Both the position numbers and the translations under genes were made by a program. Shown one piece after another: positions 35,600 through 44,843 of a DNA stretch of 64,000 nucleotides. How positions within the stretch are numbered: the stretch's first letter is position 1; each line of letters opens with the position of its first letter. The notes below the pieces were generated by a model. That model ran no database searches and was not told the DNA's origin. It saw only the letters and a program-made list of their open reading frames with translations. The stretch lies in assembly GCF_001425745.1 (NCBI RefSeq), contig NZ_LMDF01000006.1, positions 379,071 through 443,070 on the forward strand, read 5' to 3'. The DNA is from Caulobacter sp. Root343. GTDB lineage: Bacteria > Pseudomonadota > Alphaproteobacteria > Caulobacterales > Caulobacteraceae.

Positions 35600-36438
35600 A
35601 CCTCTCCCTAGGGCTCAGGCTGGTCGATGAGCCGTCTGACGACGCCGGGCCCGCTCCGGCGCAGGACGGGCCGAAGGTCTTTGTCCGCAAATTGGTCGCA
35701 CCGCCCGGCTGGCCGTGGGAACAAGGTCGTCTGGCCGATCTCGATGCGCGCCTGGGCTCGCCCCTGCCGGCCGGGGACGTCAGCTATCAGCTCAAGCGGC
35801 TGGAGCCGTGGCGGCCGGGCGGCCCTGCTCGATTTGCGGCATTCTATGTTCTGGCCGCTGAGGTGACAGGCAGGTTGGAGACCCATGCCCAGGTCGACGG
35901 ACGCACCATCGTGGTGGTGTTCGAGTCGACCGACGAGACTGCCCGGCGCGCCAGGCAACTGGGCATGGTGGGCCTCTCGGCCGCGCTGACCATCTTCGTC
36001 CTGGTCGCGGCCCTGGGCGGGGCGCTTGCCCGACGCGCCCAGCTGGAAGGTCAATTGGCCTCGACCGAGCAAAAGGCCGCGGTAAAACTCAGGGGCGTTT
36101 CGGCCAAGGCGCGCCTGAGAGTCCAGGAACAGTCCCTGCGCGCTTGGCCCGATCGCGGCGCGCCGCTCGGCGAAGTGCTGGCCGACATCGCCGCGACCAG
36201 CGGGGCGGTCGATGGTCAAGCGCGGATCGAAGCTTTCCACTGGGAGCGCGGGCTGGTTGGCGTCGAGGCGCGTGGGGAGCGACCGCCGCTCATTGTTTTC
36301 GCCGATCAGCAACTCAAGCGCTCCGCGCGGCCGATCCGGCGCAATGTCTGGCTATGGGCGATCGAAAACCAGCCGCTTAGAACCGCTGCGCCCGAACCGA
36401 TCGCGGCCGTGCCTTTGGGCCAGGACGGTTCGCGATGA
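35596..36438 (+). CDS. GspL-like inner-membrane assembly protein
   Basis: A 280-residue GspL-type protein. It has a soluble N-terminal part (actin-like domain, reduced in size) and a single membrane segment (LSAALTIFVLVAALGGALA, near residue 140). A periplasmic coiled-coil and ferredoxin-like domain (RRAQLEGQLASTEQ) follows. The ATG at 35596 overlaps the GspJ stop. In a type II system GspL links the ATPase GspE to the membrane through GspM. It is shorter than typical GspL (about 400 residues), mainly in the N-terminal domain. Assignment rests on order and topology. Confidence 0.65.
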   Translation: MNLSLGLRLVDEPSDDAGPAPAQDGPKVFVRKLVAPPGWPWEQGRLADLDARLGSPLPAGDVSYQLKRLEPWRPGGPARFAAFYVLAAEVTGRLETHAQVDGRTIVVVFESTDETARRARQLGMVGLSAALTIFVLVAALGGALARRAQLEGQLASTEQKAAVKLRGVSAKARLRVQEQSLRAWPDRGAPLGEVLADIAATSGAVDGQARIEAFHWERGLVGVEARGERPPLIVFADQQLKRSARPIRRNVWLWAIENQPLRTAAPEPIAAVPLGQDGSR

Positions 36439-36944
36439 CCGAGCGATTGGGTCCGCTTTGGATGGCGCTCGCGGCGATCGTGGCCGCTGTTTTCGCCTTG
36501 GGCGCATCCACTGCGCTGCACGCCATCGCCACGCCCCAGGACTATCAGTCTCGGAGCCAAGCGCTCGAAAATCAGACGCGTCGGATCGAAGCCTTGGCCA
36601 AGTCGCCGGGAAATGACGCGGCCTTTCCGAAGGGCGCGGTGTGCGACAGCATCGAAGGCCAGGCTCCCATTCAACTCCGTGACGCGCTGGAGCAGGCGGC
36701 AAGCGCTCAGTCCTTGCGCCGTGTGCAGATCAGCCTGGGCGAGGCGACCGAGGCCGGCGGCAAGTTGGCGCCCATTCCGCTGCGGCTCGAGGCCGAGGGC
36801 AGTTATGACGGCGTGCTCAACTGGATGGATCAAGCTCGTCGCCTGACCCCGACCATTTTTGTGGACACCACCGATCTGAGCGCGGCTGGGCCGGACACGC
36901 ATCTGACGATGGTCGGGAGGGTGTTTTGCTGGACGCGCGGATGA
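36435..36944 (+). CDS. GspM-like inner-membrane protein
   Basis: A 169-residue protein with one N-terminal membrane segment (LWMALAAIVAAVFALGAS) and a periplasmic coiled-coil (QSRSQALENQTRRIEALAK) followed by a ferredoxin-like domain. RLEAEGSYDGVLNWMDQARR is the GspM/PilO-type pattern. The start overlaps the stop of the GspL-like gene as ATGA. With GspL it forms the platform bridge of the secretion machine. The sequence family is weak, so the call rests mainly on size, topology and position. Confidence 0.65.
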   Translation: MTERLGPLWMALAAIVAAVFALGASTALHAIATPQDYQSRSQALENQTRRIEALAKSPGNDAAFPKGAVCDSIEGQAPIQLRDALEQAASAQSLRRVQISLGEATEAGGKLAPIPLRLEAEGSYDGVLNWMDQARRLTPTIFVDTTDLSAAGPDTHLTMVGRVFCWTRG

Positions 36945-37438
36945 GCCTAGCCGGAGCCGCCGCGGCGACCGGTCTGTTGCTGGGTGGCGGATTCTGGGCC
37001 GTGACGGGCGGCGCTCAGGGCAAGGCGCTGGGCGACGTCGAAGCGCGGCTTGATGCTGTCTCCACCAAGACCCGGCGCCCGCTGGAGCGGCCCAGCGACG
37101 CCTTGGCCAAGGCCTTGGCGCTTCCGCTGCTGGGACATTCGGAGGTCGGCGAACAGGCCGATCTTCCGCTGCGGTTGACGGGAATTGTCCGCACTCCGGC
37201 GCGTGCGGCGGCGCTGCTCGCGATCGGCGGGGCGCCGGCCCAGTGGATCAGTGTCGGCGAAGAACAACAGGGCGTCCTCGTCCAGACGGTGTCCACCGCC
37301 AGCGTCGTCGTTTCGACCGCCAACGGTGAGCGCGAAATCTTCCTGGGGCCGGCGTCGGAATCGCCGAACGCGTCCGAAACGCCGCCGCCGGGCATGCGCG
37401 GCCCGCCGCCGCCGGCGAGCGCGCCGAGCATGAAGTGA
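36941..37438 (+). CDS. GspC/GspN-like periplasmic protein
   Basis: A 165-residue protein with one N-terminal membrane segment and a periplasmic domain. LPLRLTGIVRTPARAAALLA, then QWISVGEEQQGVLVQTVS, matches the HR domain of GspC, which contacts the secretin. The C-terminus is Pro-rich. No PDZ domain is present, so it is a short form of GspC or GspN. I chose the ATG at 36941, which overlaps the previous stop as ATGA. A TTG at 36926, with GGGAGG 5 bases before it, is an alternative. Confidence 0.65.
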   Translation: MSLAGAAAATGLLLGGGFWAVTGGAQGKALGDVEARLDAVSTKTRRPLERPSDALAKALALPLLGHSEVGEQADLPLRLTGIVRTPARAAALLAIGGAPAQWISVGEEQQGVLVQTVSTASVVVSTANGEREIFLGPASESPNASETPPPGMRGPPPPASAPSMK

Positions 37439-39372
37439 TGATGCGTATTTCTGTTGCTAGTCTTGGCGTACTCGCCGCCTTCGCCCTGTCGGCAAACGCG
37501 TTTGCCGCGCCGCCGGGTCCGCCCGCGGCGAGCGCTGCCCAGGCCAAGGCGCCGGCGGCTGAACGCGAGGCGGCCTATACCTTCGCGTTTCAGGACGCCG
37601 ATGTGCAGCAGGCCGCCCAGGAGGTGTTCGGCGCGATTGGCGTGCCCTACGTCATCGACCCGTCGGTTACGGGGAAGATTTCGTTTCGCATCGAGCAAAG
37701 GCTGACCAGGGTTCAACTGCTTCAGGCGTTCGAAGCGGCGTTGGCGGCCAACGACATCGCGCTCGTCCGTGACGGTGACAGCGTCGTGGTCACCGCCAAG
37801 ACCAAGGCCCGCGCCTCGGCCGCCTTACGTCCCGTCGGCGAGGGCGCCCGGCGTCTGGGCTATGAGATCGTCGCGGTTCCGCTCTCCTACGCGTCCGCGA
37901 CCGAGGTGGCCAAGGCGCTGGAGGCGATCTCCGGCCCCGGTTCCGTGGTCTATGCCGACGAGCGCCTTGGCCTGCTGGTGTTGGGTGGCGGCGGCCAGGA
38001 ACTTCAGGCCGCGCTGGAGGCGATCAAGATCTTCGACCAAAGCGGTCTGCAGGGCTCGCGGATCCGCTGGTTCGACCTTTCCAGCGCCGCCGCCACGACC
38101 GTGGCGGACGAGCTGGAGACGATGATCAGCGCGGCCAAGCTCTCCGGGATCACGGTTTTGCCGCTCAAGCGTCTGAACGGCATCCTCGTGCTGGGGCAGA
38201 CGAGCAAGGCCCTGGACGAAGTGTCGCCGTGGATCTCGCGGCTCGACACGCCAGTGCGCGACGCCGTGGCCGGGTTCTGGGTCTATCATCCCAAAAATAC
38301 GTCAGCCGAAGCGCTCAGCCGCACACTGGCCGGCCTAGTCGGCGGTCAAGTCTCGGCTGGCGATACCGAAGCTTCGTCGCGAAGCGTCCCGTCTACGGCG
38401 GTGGACATTAAAACCGCGGGTGTCACCCCGGCCTCTTCCAGCGGGCCGGCGCCACGCGCGACAGGCGGCGAAGAGAACGTGCGTGTCGCGGTCGACAAGG
38501 ACACCAACACCCTGATCATCTCGGCTCCGATCTGGCGATGGTTGCCCATCCAGCGGATGTTGGCCGAGCTTGATCGACCGCAGGCTCAGATTCTGATCGA
38601 GGCGTCGGTCCTCGAAGTCACCTTGGGAGACAACTTCCGTTTCGGGGTGGACTGGACGGTATTTGGCAACGACCACCACATTCAAGCTAGCAGCATCGGC
38701 AATCGGGCCGGCGCGATCACGCCGAGCTATCCAGGCTTTTCACTCACCTTTCTGGACACCGACGTTCAGGCGGCGATCTCGGCGCTGGGATCGCGGACCA
38801 GCGTGGAAGTGGTGTCGGCGCCCAAGATCATCACGCTGGATAACCGCACGGCGCGCCTGCAAGTCGGCGATCAGGTGCCGATCGTCACCCAAACCTCGCA
38901 AAATACGTCCACGCCCAACGCGCCCGTGATCAACAATGTCGATTACCGCAACAGCGGCGTCATCCTCAATGTGACGCCGCGCGTCGCCGGCGAGAACCGC
39001 ATTGTTCTGGATATCTCCCAGGAGGTCAGTTCGGTTGTCCAGACCGACACTTCCGGCATCGACTCGCCGACGATCCAGCAGCGCAAGTTCGAGAGCACGC
39101 TCACCTTGCGTGACGGCGGCGTCGTGGCTTTGGGGGGGCTCATTAGCCGTACGCGAAATAGCGGCAATACCGGCATTCCGGGACTGAAGGACGTTCCGGG
39201 CCTGGGCCGTCTCTTCAGCACCAACAATCACGAGGGCGCGCGAACCGAGCTGATCGTGTTGCTGCGCGCCAGGGTGATGGTCGAACCCGATCAGAGTGAT
39301 GGGGTCATGCGGTCGCTGTTCGATGACATGCGTGAACTGAAGGCGAGGGGACTGCTCGATGGGCGGCTCTGA
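37438..39372 (+). CDS. gspD: Type II secretion secretin GspD
   Basis: A 644-residue outer-membrane secretin. It has a signal peptide (MRISVASLGVLAAFALSANAFA), an N0 domain (TFAFQDADVQQAAQEVFGAI), then N1-N3 repeats with LGGGGQELQAALEAIKIFD and VGGQVSAGDTEASS. The secretin domain has VEVVSAPKIITLDNRTARLQ, VDYRNSGVILNVTPRVAG and GGLISRTRNSGNTGIPGLK. It forms the outer-membrane pore through which folded proteins leave. GTG, ATG and ATG lie in a row at 37435-37443. I chose the ATG at 37438 for its overlap with the previous stop. This is the surest member of the cluster. Confidence 0.95.
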   Translation: MMRISVASLGVLAAFALSANAFAAPPGPPAASAAQAKAPAAEREAAYTFAFQDADVQQAAQEVFGAIGVPYVIDPSVTGKISFRIEQRLTRVQLLQAFEAALAANDIALVRDGDSVVVTAKTKARASAALRPVGEGARRLGYEIVAVPLSYASATEVAKALEAISGPGSVVYADERLGLLVLGGGGQELQAALEAIKIFDQSGLQGSRIRWFDLSSAAATTVADELETMISAAKLSGITVLPLKRLNGILVLGQTSKALDEVSPWISRLDTPVRDAVAGFWVYHPKNTSAEALSRTLAGLVGGQVSAGDTEASSRSVPSTAVDIKTAGVTPASSSGPAPRATGGEENVRVAVDKDTNTLIISAPIWRWLPIQRMLAELDRPQAQILIEASVLEVTLGDNFRFGVDWTVFGNDHHIQASSIGNRAGAITPSYPGFSLTFLDTDVQAAISALGSRTSVEVVSAPKIITLDNRTARLQVGDQVPIVTQTSQNTSTPNAPVINNVDYRNSGVILNVTPRVAGENRIVLDISQEVSSVVQTDTSGIDSPTIQQRKFESTLTLRDGGVVALGGLISRTRNSGNTGIPGLKDVPGLGRLFSTNNHEGARTELIVLLRARVMVEPDQSDGVMRSLFDDMRELKARGLLDGRL

Positions 39373-40060
39373 GCAGGACGGCTACGCCACGCCGGCTGCG
39401 GCCGTGATCTCGATGGCGGTCGCGGCAATGGCGATCGCCTTCATCTCCGTGACCAGCATGCAGGCCCGGCTCGTCCGCGCCGACTGGGCCAGGAGCCAAA
39501 TCGAGTACCGTTTGGACGGCGCCCAGAACATGGCGACGCTCAGTATCGCCACCAGTTTGCGCGCGCCGCCTTATCGCTGGAAACAATCCGCCCTCACTCA
39601 CGATTTCATCATCACCGCCGAGCCTGAAGCTCCAAAGCTTGGCCTTGATGCGGCCGACGGGCTTGATGATGCGCTTCTCGCAAGACTGGGCATAAGCGAT
39701 CCGGCTTCGGTGCGCGCCGCCCTTGCCGCGATGAAGGCGCGCGCAGGGCTGGCCTGGCCGGCCGACGCGGCCTCGGCCACGATCTGGCGCGCCTGCGCCG
39801 GCGCGCTGCTTTCGACCTATGGCAGGTCTGTCTCGACGCCAGGCCTGGCCTATGTCGAGCCCGAGGCCGGCAACAACGAGAGCAAGTGGCGCGCCGGAGA
39901 GATCTGGCGCGTAAGCATCACCGACACCGACGGATGGCGCGACGAGCGGATAATCCGCTTCACCGGCAACGGCTTGAGCCCCGCGGTCGTCATCGGACGC
40001 CGATTCACACGAGGACGGAAGGACCCCCTAGCATGCGACACGCTGATCGCCGGCGCATAG
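39359..40060 (+). CDS. GspK-like minor pseudopilin
   Basis: A 233-residue protein. The leader MGGSEQDG is followed by YATPAAAVISMAVAAMAIAF; the residue at +5 is not Glu, which is the known GspK exception. The domain after the helix is alpha-helical, with LDDALLARLGISDPASVRAAL and a small beta part, in line with GspK. The start lies 14 bases inside the end of gspD. GspK caps the pseudopilus with GspI and GspJ. It is shorter than typical GspK (about 300-330 residues). Confidence 0.65.
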   Translation: MGGSEQDGYATPAAAVISMAVAAMAIAFISVTSMQARLVRADWARSQIEYRLDGAQNMATLSIATSLRAPPYRWKQSALTHDFIITAEPEAPKLGLDAADGLDDALLARLGISDPASVRAALAAMKARAGLAWPADAASATIWRACAGALLSTYGRSVSTPGLAYVEPEAGNNESKWRAGEIWRVSITDTDGWRDERIIRFTGNGLSPAVVIGRRFTRGRKDPLACDTLIAGA

Positions 40061-40515
40061 AAGACTCCGAAGAAGGCTCGGAAGGCTACACCCTCACCGA
40101 AATGCTGGTGGTGATCAGCATCATTGCGGTGATCGCCGCCTTCCTGACTCCGGCCTTGTTTCAGAGCCTGCAGCGAACGCGCGCCAAGGCCGCCAAGCTG
40201 CAGCTCGATACGGTAGCCTCCGCCGTCGAGCTGTTCCGGGCGGACACCGGGCGCTATCCGACCGGCGAAGAGAAGCTGACGGTCCTCGTGAGCAGCGGCT
40301 CGCTGATCGAAGGCTGGACGGGTCCCTATCTGAAGGACGCCAAGACCCTCAAGGACCCGTGGGGCCGCGACATTCTCTATACGCTGAACACGGATGGGCA
40401 GAGCTTCGCCGTCTCGACGCTGGGCGCCGACAACAAGGAAGGCGGCACGGGCGTCAATCTCGATCTTCAGGCGCCGGCCAACACCACCACCACCACGGTC
40501 TCCAACGGGTCCTGA
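40033..40515 (+). CDS. gspG: Major pseudopilin GspG
   Basis: A 160-residue major pseudopilin. Gly-Tyr cleavage site in SEGYTLTEMLVVISIIAV, with Glu at +5. The C-terminal domain has the GspG signature YPTGEEKLTVL, GWTGPYLKDAKTLKDPWGRD, and SFAVSTLGADNKEGGTG, which binds calcium in known members. The 17-residue leader is longer than usual. I chose the ATG at 40033. It overlaps gspK by 28 bases. It polymerises into the pseudopilus that pushes substrates through the secretin. Confidence 0.93.
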   Translation: MRHADRRRIEDSEEGSEGYTLTEMLVVISIIAVIAAFLTPALFQSLQRTRAKAAKLQLDTVASAVELFRADTGRYPTGEEKLTVLVSSGSLIEGWTGPYLKDAKTLKDPWGRDILYTLNTDGQSFAVSTLGADNKEGGTGVNLDLQAPANTTTTTVSNGS

Positions 40516-41255
40516 TGTTCCTGGCCCTTCCCGTGCTGGGCGGCGCATTGGGATGTGTCGTCGCCAGCTACGTGACGACGATGGCTTTGCGCCAAACCGA
40601 CGCCGCGGCGCCTGCGGGACCGCGATCGGCTTGCGACGGCTGCCGGCGGCCGCTGCGGTTTAGTGAGATGGCGCCGATTGTATCCTACGTCGCCCTCGCT
40701 GGATGTTGTCGAACCTGCGCCGCGCCGATCTCGTTGTTTCATCCCTTGGGTGAGCTGGCGGGGCTGGTGCTCGGCGCGGCGGTCATGACGGCCGCGCCCG
40801 ATTGGCGGGCCTTGATGCTCGCGCCCATGGCCGCCTGCCTTTTGGCGTCGGCGGTGATCGACGCGCGAACACGTATTCTGCCGACCAAGCTGACGGCGGT
40901 CGTGGCGCTGCTGGGCGCGGGCCTTGCGTTCGCGCATGGGCCGATCGCGCTGGTGGAAGGCCTGGTCAGCGCGGGCTTGATTGCGGGACTGATGATCTTG
41001 ATCCGCAAGGCTTCTCGACGCTGGCGCGGGCATATCGGCGTGGGGCTCGGAGACGTCAGGTTGCTTTGCGCCTTCGCGCTCTGGCTCGGCGTGGCGGCCT
41101 GGTGGATGATCTTCGCGGCCTACGCGTTGGCTGTGATCGTCGTCGCTCTCCGCGGGCGCGGCGATGGTCGCATCGCCATGGGGCCGATGATCGCTGCGTC
41201 GGGCATGACCATAGGCCTTTTGATGGAGAGCGGCCTTTGGCCACGACTGTTGTAG
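40515..41255 (+). CDS. gspO: Prepilin peptidase GspO (A24 family)
   Basis: A 246-residue inner-membrane aspartyl protease that cuts pseudopilin leaders. It has the zinc motif CDGCRRPLRFSE and CCRTCAAPIS near residues 35-75. The two catalytic Asp are in ASAVIDARTRILP and GVGLGDVRLLCA. About seven membrane helices are seen. The start overlaps gspG as TGATG. The N-terminal methyltransferase-like part is short. It probably processes GspG, I, J and K of this same cluster. Confidence 0.88.
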   Translation: MFLALPVLGGALGCVVASYVTTMALRQTDAAAPAGPRSACDGCRRPLRFSEMAPIVSYVALAGCCRTCAAPISLFHPLGELAGLVLGAAVMTAAPDWRALMLAPMAACLLASAVIDARTRILPTKLTAVVALLGAGLAFAHGPIALVEGLVSAGLIAGLMILIRKASRRWRGHIGVGLGDVRLLCAFALWLGVAAWWMIFAAYALAVIVVALRGRGDGRIAMGPMIAASGMTIGLLMESGLWPRLL

Positions 41256-42943
41256 CCGCGCAAAACTTCGAGCCGCAACAGCGGCGACGCGCCACCCTCC
41301 TTGAACGCTTGCGCCAGGATCGCAAGGTCGACGCCGGCGCCGTGGCGCGAGCCGAGCTTGTGGCCGCCAGGACCGGCCAGCCGGTCGAGCAAGTGCTTAA
41401 TCAGTTAGGCTCATTGGCCGACGACGATCTCGTGGCGCTCTACGCGGCTGTCGCTAATTGTCCCATCTGGGACCCCGATCAAACCCCGGTCGCGCCGGAT
41501 CTTTCCGAACTGGGCGTCACCGCCGAATACTTGCGCCGCGCCAAGCTTCTCCCGTTGCGCACGACCGGTCGGGCCCTGCTCTTCGCCGCCGGGGATCCGC
41601 TCGATGACGAAGCGCTGTCGGGTCTCGTCTTCGCTACGGGCAAGACTATCGCCATTCAAGTCGCGCGGCCGACCGATCTGCGGCGCGGATTTGATCTGGC
41701 CTTCGGCGCTTCCGAGGCAGCCCCGGTCATCGCCGACGAAAGGCGGCTGGACCGTGAGGTCGATCTCATTTCCGACAACGCCATCGAAGGCGGTGGGGCA
41801 AGGCTCGTCCAAGCCGCCTTTGAGGCCGCGATCGCCGTGGGCGCGTCCGACATCCACTTCGAGCCGCGCCGGCACGATCTGCAGATCCGGCTGCGTGTCG
41901 ACGGACGCCTGCTTGATCACCAGATCGTCTCCGCCGATTTCGCCGCCCCGGCGGTGTCGCGCGTCAAGGTCCTCGCCAACCTCAATCTTGGCGAACGCCG
42001 CCTGCCACAGGATGGTCGCACGACCTTCGTCATCCAGGGCAAGCGGGTCGATGTCCGTGTCGCCACCTCGCCAACGGTGTTTGGCGAAAGCGCCGTGCTG
42101 CGGATTCTCGACCGGACGACGGTGCCCCTCGACCTCGACGCGATGGGGCTGTCGCCCCACCTGACCGCATGCCTGCGCCAGGCGGCCCGTTCGCCGCATG
42201 GGATCTTCCTGGTGACCGGCCCGACCGGCAGCGGCAAGACCACGACCCTCTACGGCCTGCTCCAGACCTTCGCGCGCTCGGACAAGAAAGTGCTCAGCGT
42301 CGAAGATCCGGTGGAATATCACTTCGAACATGTGACCCAGACCCAGGTCGCGCCCGGGCTTGGCTTGACCTTCGCCGCGGCGCTGCGGTCCTTTCTGCGC
42401 CAGGATCCGGACGTGATCCTGGTGGGTGAAATTCGCGATCCGGAGACGGCCGCCGTGGCGATCCAGGCGGCGATGACCGGCCACTTCGTCTTGGCCTCGG
42501 TTCACGCCAACAGCGCCTTGGCCGTACTGCCGCGCCTGCAGGACATGGGCGTGGAGCCCTATCAGTTGGCGGCGGGCTTTCGCGGCGTCGTGGCTCAGCG
42601 GCTCGTCCGCAAACTCTGTCCGCATTGCCGGGTGGAGGCGCGGACCGAGGAGAGCGTGCGCCTGGCGTGCGTCGACGCGAACCTTGTCGTGCCCGCACGC
42701 GTCTTCGCGCCCGCCGGTTGCGACCATTGCCAGGGTGTGGGCTTTCGCGGACGCGCGCCGATTGGAGAAGGGTTCTTGGCCAGCGAGCCCCTGCTGCGGG
42801 CGATCGCCGAGCGCCGCGGCGTGGCCGAGATCGAGGCCCTGGCGCGACAGGATGGACTGGGGGCGATGCTCGCCGACGGCCTGGAAAAGGTTGCGGCCGG
42901 GGTGACCACCTTCGACGAGGTGGTGGCGGCCGTGCATGGCTGA
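41237..42943 (+). CDS. gspE: Type II secretion ATPase GspE
   Basis: A 568-residue cytoplasmic ATPase that powers pseudopilus assembly. The N-terminal domain (GQPVEQVLNQLGSLADDDLV) binds GspL. The core has SDIHFEPRRHDLQIRLRVDG, Walker A GPTGSGKTTTLYGLL, VEDPVEYHFEHVTQTQVAPG, Walker B DPDVILVGEIRDPETA, and the zinc site CPHC...CDHC (residues about 455-498). The start is a TTG at 41237 with GGAGAG upstream, 18 bases inside gspO. A longer upstream frame exists, but it is the shadow of gspO. The family match is very strong. Confidence 0.94.
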   Translation: MATTVVAAQNFEPQQRRRATLLERLRQDRKVDAGAVARAELVAARTGQPVEQVLNQLGSLADDDLVALYAAVANCPIWDPDQTPVAPDLSELGVTAEYLRRAKLLPLRTTGRALLFAAGDPLDDEALSGLVFATGKTIAIQVARPTDLRRGFDLAFGASEAAPVIADERRLDREVDLISDNAIEGGGARLVQAAFEAAIAVGASDIHFEPRRHDLQIRLRVDGRLLDHQIVSADFAAPAVSRVKVLANLNLGERRLPQDGRTTFVIQGKRVDVRVATSPTVFGESAVLRILDRTTVPLDLDAMGLSPHLTACLRQAARSPHGIFLVTGPTGSGKTTTLYGLLQTFARSDKKVLSVEDPVEYHFEHVTQTQVAPGLGLTFAAALRSFLRQDPDVILVGEIRDPETAAVAIQAAMTGHFVLASVHANSALAVLPRLQDMGVEPYQLAAGFRGVVAQRLVRKLCPHCRVEARTEESVRLACVDANLVVPARVFAPAGCDHCQGVGFRGRAPIGEGFLASEPLLRAIAERRGVAEIEALARQDGLGAMLADGLEKVAAGVTTFDEVVAAVHG

Positions 42944-44147
42944 CGGCGATCAGATCTTCCGTTACGCAGCGGTCTCCGGCACCGGCAAGCGCGTACGGGG
43001 CTCGGTTTCGGCGAGAGACGAGGCCCAAGCCTTCGAGCGCTTGCGACTCGAGGGCTTGTCGCCCCTCAGTCTGCGACGCGACAAGCGTGATCCGCGCAAA
43101 TATCGCGGCGCGCCGCTGTCAGAACGTGAGACGGCTGAGCTCGTCAGCAATCTCGCCGACCTGTTGAAAGCCGGCGCCGACATGCGCACGGCTCTGTCGA
43201 TCCTGGGCGCGCGGTCTACTCGGCCAGCCGTGCAGCATCTTTGCCGCAATCTGGCCGGGGATATCGGCGGGGGCGAGGCGCTCGACGTGGCCTTCGGTCG
43301 CCACATCGGTAAACGCGCTCCGCTCGTTTCGGCCATGGTCGCGGCGGGAGAGACGTCCGGCGACCTCGCCGGCGGCCTCGCACGCGCCGGCGAGATGATC
43401 TTCTCGCGTCTGAAACTCCAGGAAAAGCTCGGTTCGATCCTGGCCTATCCAGCCTTCGTGCTCGTAAGCACCGTGGTGGCTGTCTTCGTGCTTCTACTCT
43501 TCGTCATTCCCGTCCTCGCGCCTCTGACCTCCGACACCGGCGTGGAACCGCCCGCGTCGCTGGCGGCGATGATCGCCGTCAGCGACGCGTTGCGCGCCAA
43601 CCTCCCCGTCCTGGGCGTTCTGGCGTTCGTGGCGCTTGTGGGCCTTGGCCTGATGCAGAGATTGGGTCTGCTGCCACGGGTGATCGACCGGATTCTGCTC
43701 GAGGGGCCAGTCCGCCGCACCACTAGCCGTCTCGTCTTTGGCGCCTTCGCCCTTGCGATCGGCGGCATGCTCAGTGCGGGCGCGCCGATGAGCGAGACCT
43801 TGCGCTTGGCCATCCGCGCGGTGGGCTCGCCCCTGGCTCGCCGCCGACTCGAACCGGTGTTGCAGGAGGTGCGTCAGGGCGAGGCGCTATCGACCGCCCT
43901 GGAGCGGGTTAGAGGATTTCCAGACGCCATCACCCGTTTGGCCGCTGTAGGTGAAACGACGGGATCGCTAGGGCCGATGCTGAGCCGCGCCGGCCGCCTG
44001 GAAGAAGAAGAGGCGATCCGAGGCATCGAGCGCATGGGGCAGCTGCTAGGCCCGGCCTTGATCGTCGGACTTGGGGGCTTTATCGGCCTTCTGATGGCCG
44101 GCCTGCTGTCCGGCGTCAGCCAGATGGGCGCGGCCGCGCTGCAATAG
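42936..44147 (+). CDS. gspF: Type II secretion platform protein GspF
   Basis: A 403-residue inner-membrane platform protein. FRYAAVSGTGKRVRGSVSA opens it. Two repeated GspF domains with LVSNLADLLKAGADMRTALSIL, SAMVAAGETSGDLAGGLARAG and then LVFGAFALAIGGMLSAGAPMSE follow, with about three membrane helices. Its start overlaps gspE by 8 bases. It is the last gene of the secretion cluster. The next gene, on the minus strand, ends only 6 bases away. Confidence 0.93.
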   Translation: MADGDQIFRYAAVSGTGKRVRGSVSARDEAQAFERLRLEGLSPLSLRRDKRDPRKYRGAPLSERETAELVSNLADLLKAGADMRTALSILGARSTRPAVQHLCRNLAGDIGGGEALDVAFGRHIGKRAPLVSAMVAAGETSGDLAGGLARAGEMIFSRLKLQEKLGSILAYPAFVLVSTVVAVFVLLLFVIPVLAPLTSDTGVEPPASLAAMIAVSDALRANLPVLGVLAFVALVGLGLMQRLGLLPRVIDRILLEGPVRRTTSRLVFGAFALAIGGMLSAGAPMSETLRLAIRAVGSPLARRRLEPVLQEVRQGEALSTALERVRGFPDAITRLAAVGETTGSLGPMLSRAGRLEEEEAIRGIERMGQLLGPALIVGLGGFIGLLMAGLLSGVSQMGAAALQ

Positions 44148-44153
44148 GCGCGG

Positions 44154-44843
44154 CTAGTCTATCTGGATTTCGTAGGATCTGGGCGCGCCGGGCGAAGCGG
44201 CGGTTTCGAAGGGGCCGCACCGCTCTAAAGCCGCGGCGACGGCGGTCGCACGATCTGGCGTCAAGCCTGAAACGAGGCGCGGCTGGCCCACAAGGCGTCC
44301 CTTGGAATCGATGAGCAGCAGCAGGCGCGCGCCGGAAAATCGCTTCGCGCAGCGTATGGCTTGGACTTTCAGGTTGGTGGCCTTGGCTGGATCGTCACCT
44401 CGGAACGACACCGAGGCTCGCGCATAGGGATCGTCACTGGAGGCCAGGAGATCCGCGCCCGCCTGCTTGGCGCCGGTGTTGGGCGCGTCGCCGGCGTTTT
44501 CGCCAAGCATCTGGGAAAGCGAACCGCTCGGCGGAGACGATGTGGACGCGGGCGGCGGGGCGGCTTGCGTCGTCGCGCTCGTCGACAATCGCCGTTCGAG
44601 ACTGGCCAGCGACGGCGTCGTCGCCGTGCGGTGGTCAGAGCGTGGACTTGGCGGCCCTGGCGTCAGAGTGACGGCGACCGCGCCACCGAACGTTCCGCTA
44701 GCCGGGACGTAGGCGGGCAGGGGGCGAAGCAGGCAGGCCATCAATATGGCCGTGTGGAGAAGCGTGGCGCCGAGGAGCGGAGCGATCCTGCCAGACCCGC
44801 GCGGGACGCGGGTCTGGGTAGCGGCGCGCGCTTCGGTGATCAC
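44154..44843 (-). CDS. TonB-like energy-transducer or Pro-rich envelope protein
   Basis: A 229-residue protein with one N-terminal membrane helix (LLGATLLHTAILMACLL). A Pro/Ser/Thr-rich linker of about 90 residues follows. The C-terminal domain (RCAKRFSGARLLLLIDSKGRL, then LVSGLTPDRATAVAAALERCG) has the beta-alpha-beta layout of TonB/TolA C-termini. The GTG start overlaps the stop of the Ig-domain gene as GTGA, so the two are translationally coupled. It may couple the exported partner to the membrane energy state. TonB family membership is suggested by layout, not by a clear signature. Confidence 0.5.
   Translation of the reverse strand: MITEARAATQTRVPRGSGRIAPLLGATLLHTAILMACLLRPLPAYVPASGTFGGAVAVTLTPGPPSPRSDHRTATTPSLASLERRLSTSATTQAAPPPASTSSPPSGSLSQMLGENAGDAPNTGAKQAGADLLASSDDPYARASVSFRGDDPAKATNLKVQAIRCAKRFSGARLLLLIDSKGRLVGQPRLVSGLTPDRATAVAAALERCGPFETAASPGAPRSYEIQID

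Noticed and set aside
44148..44153. Terminator between gspF and the TonB-like gene
   Set aside because: Only 6 bases separate the two stops, and no hairpin is visible.
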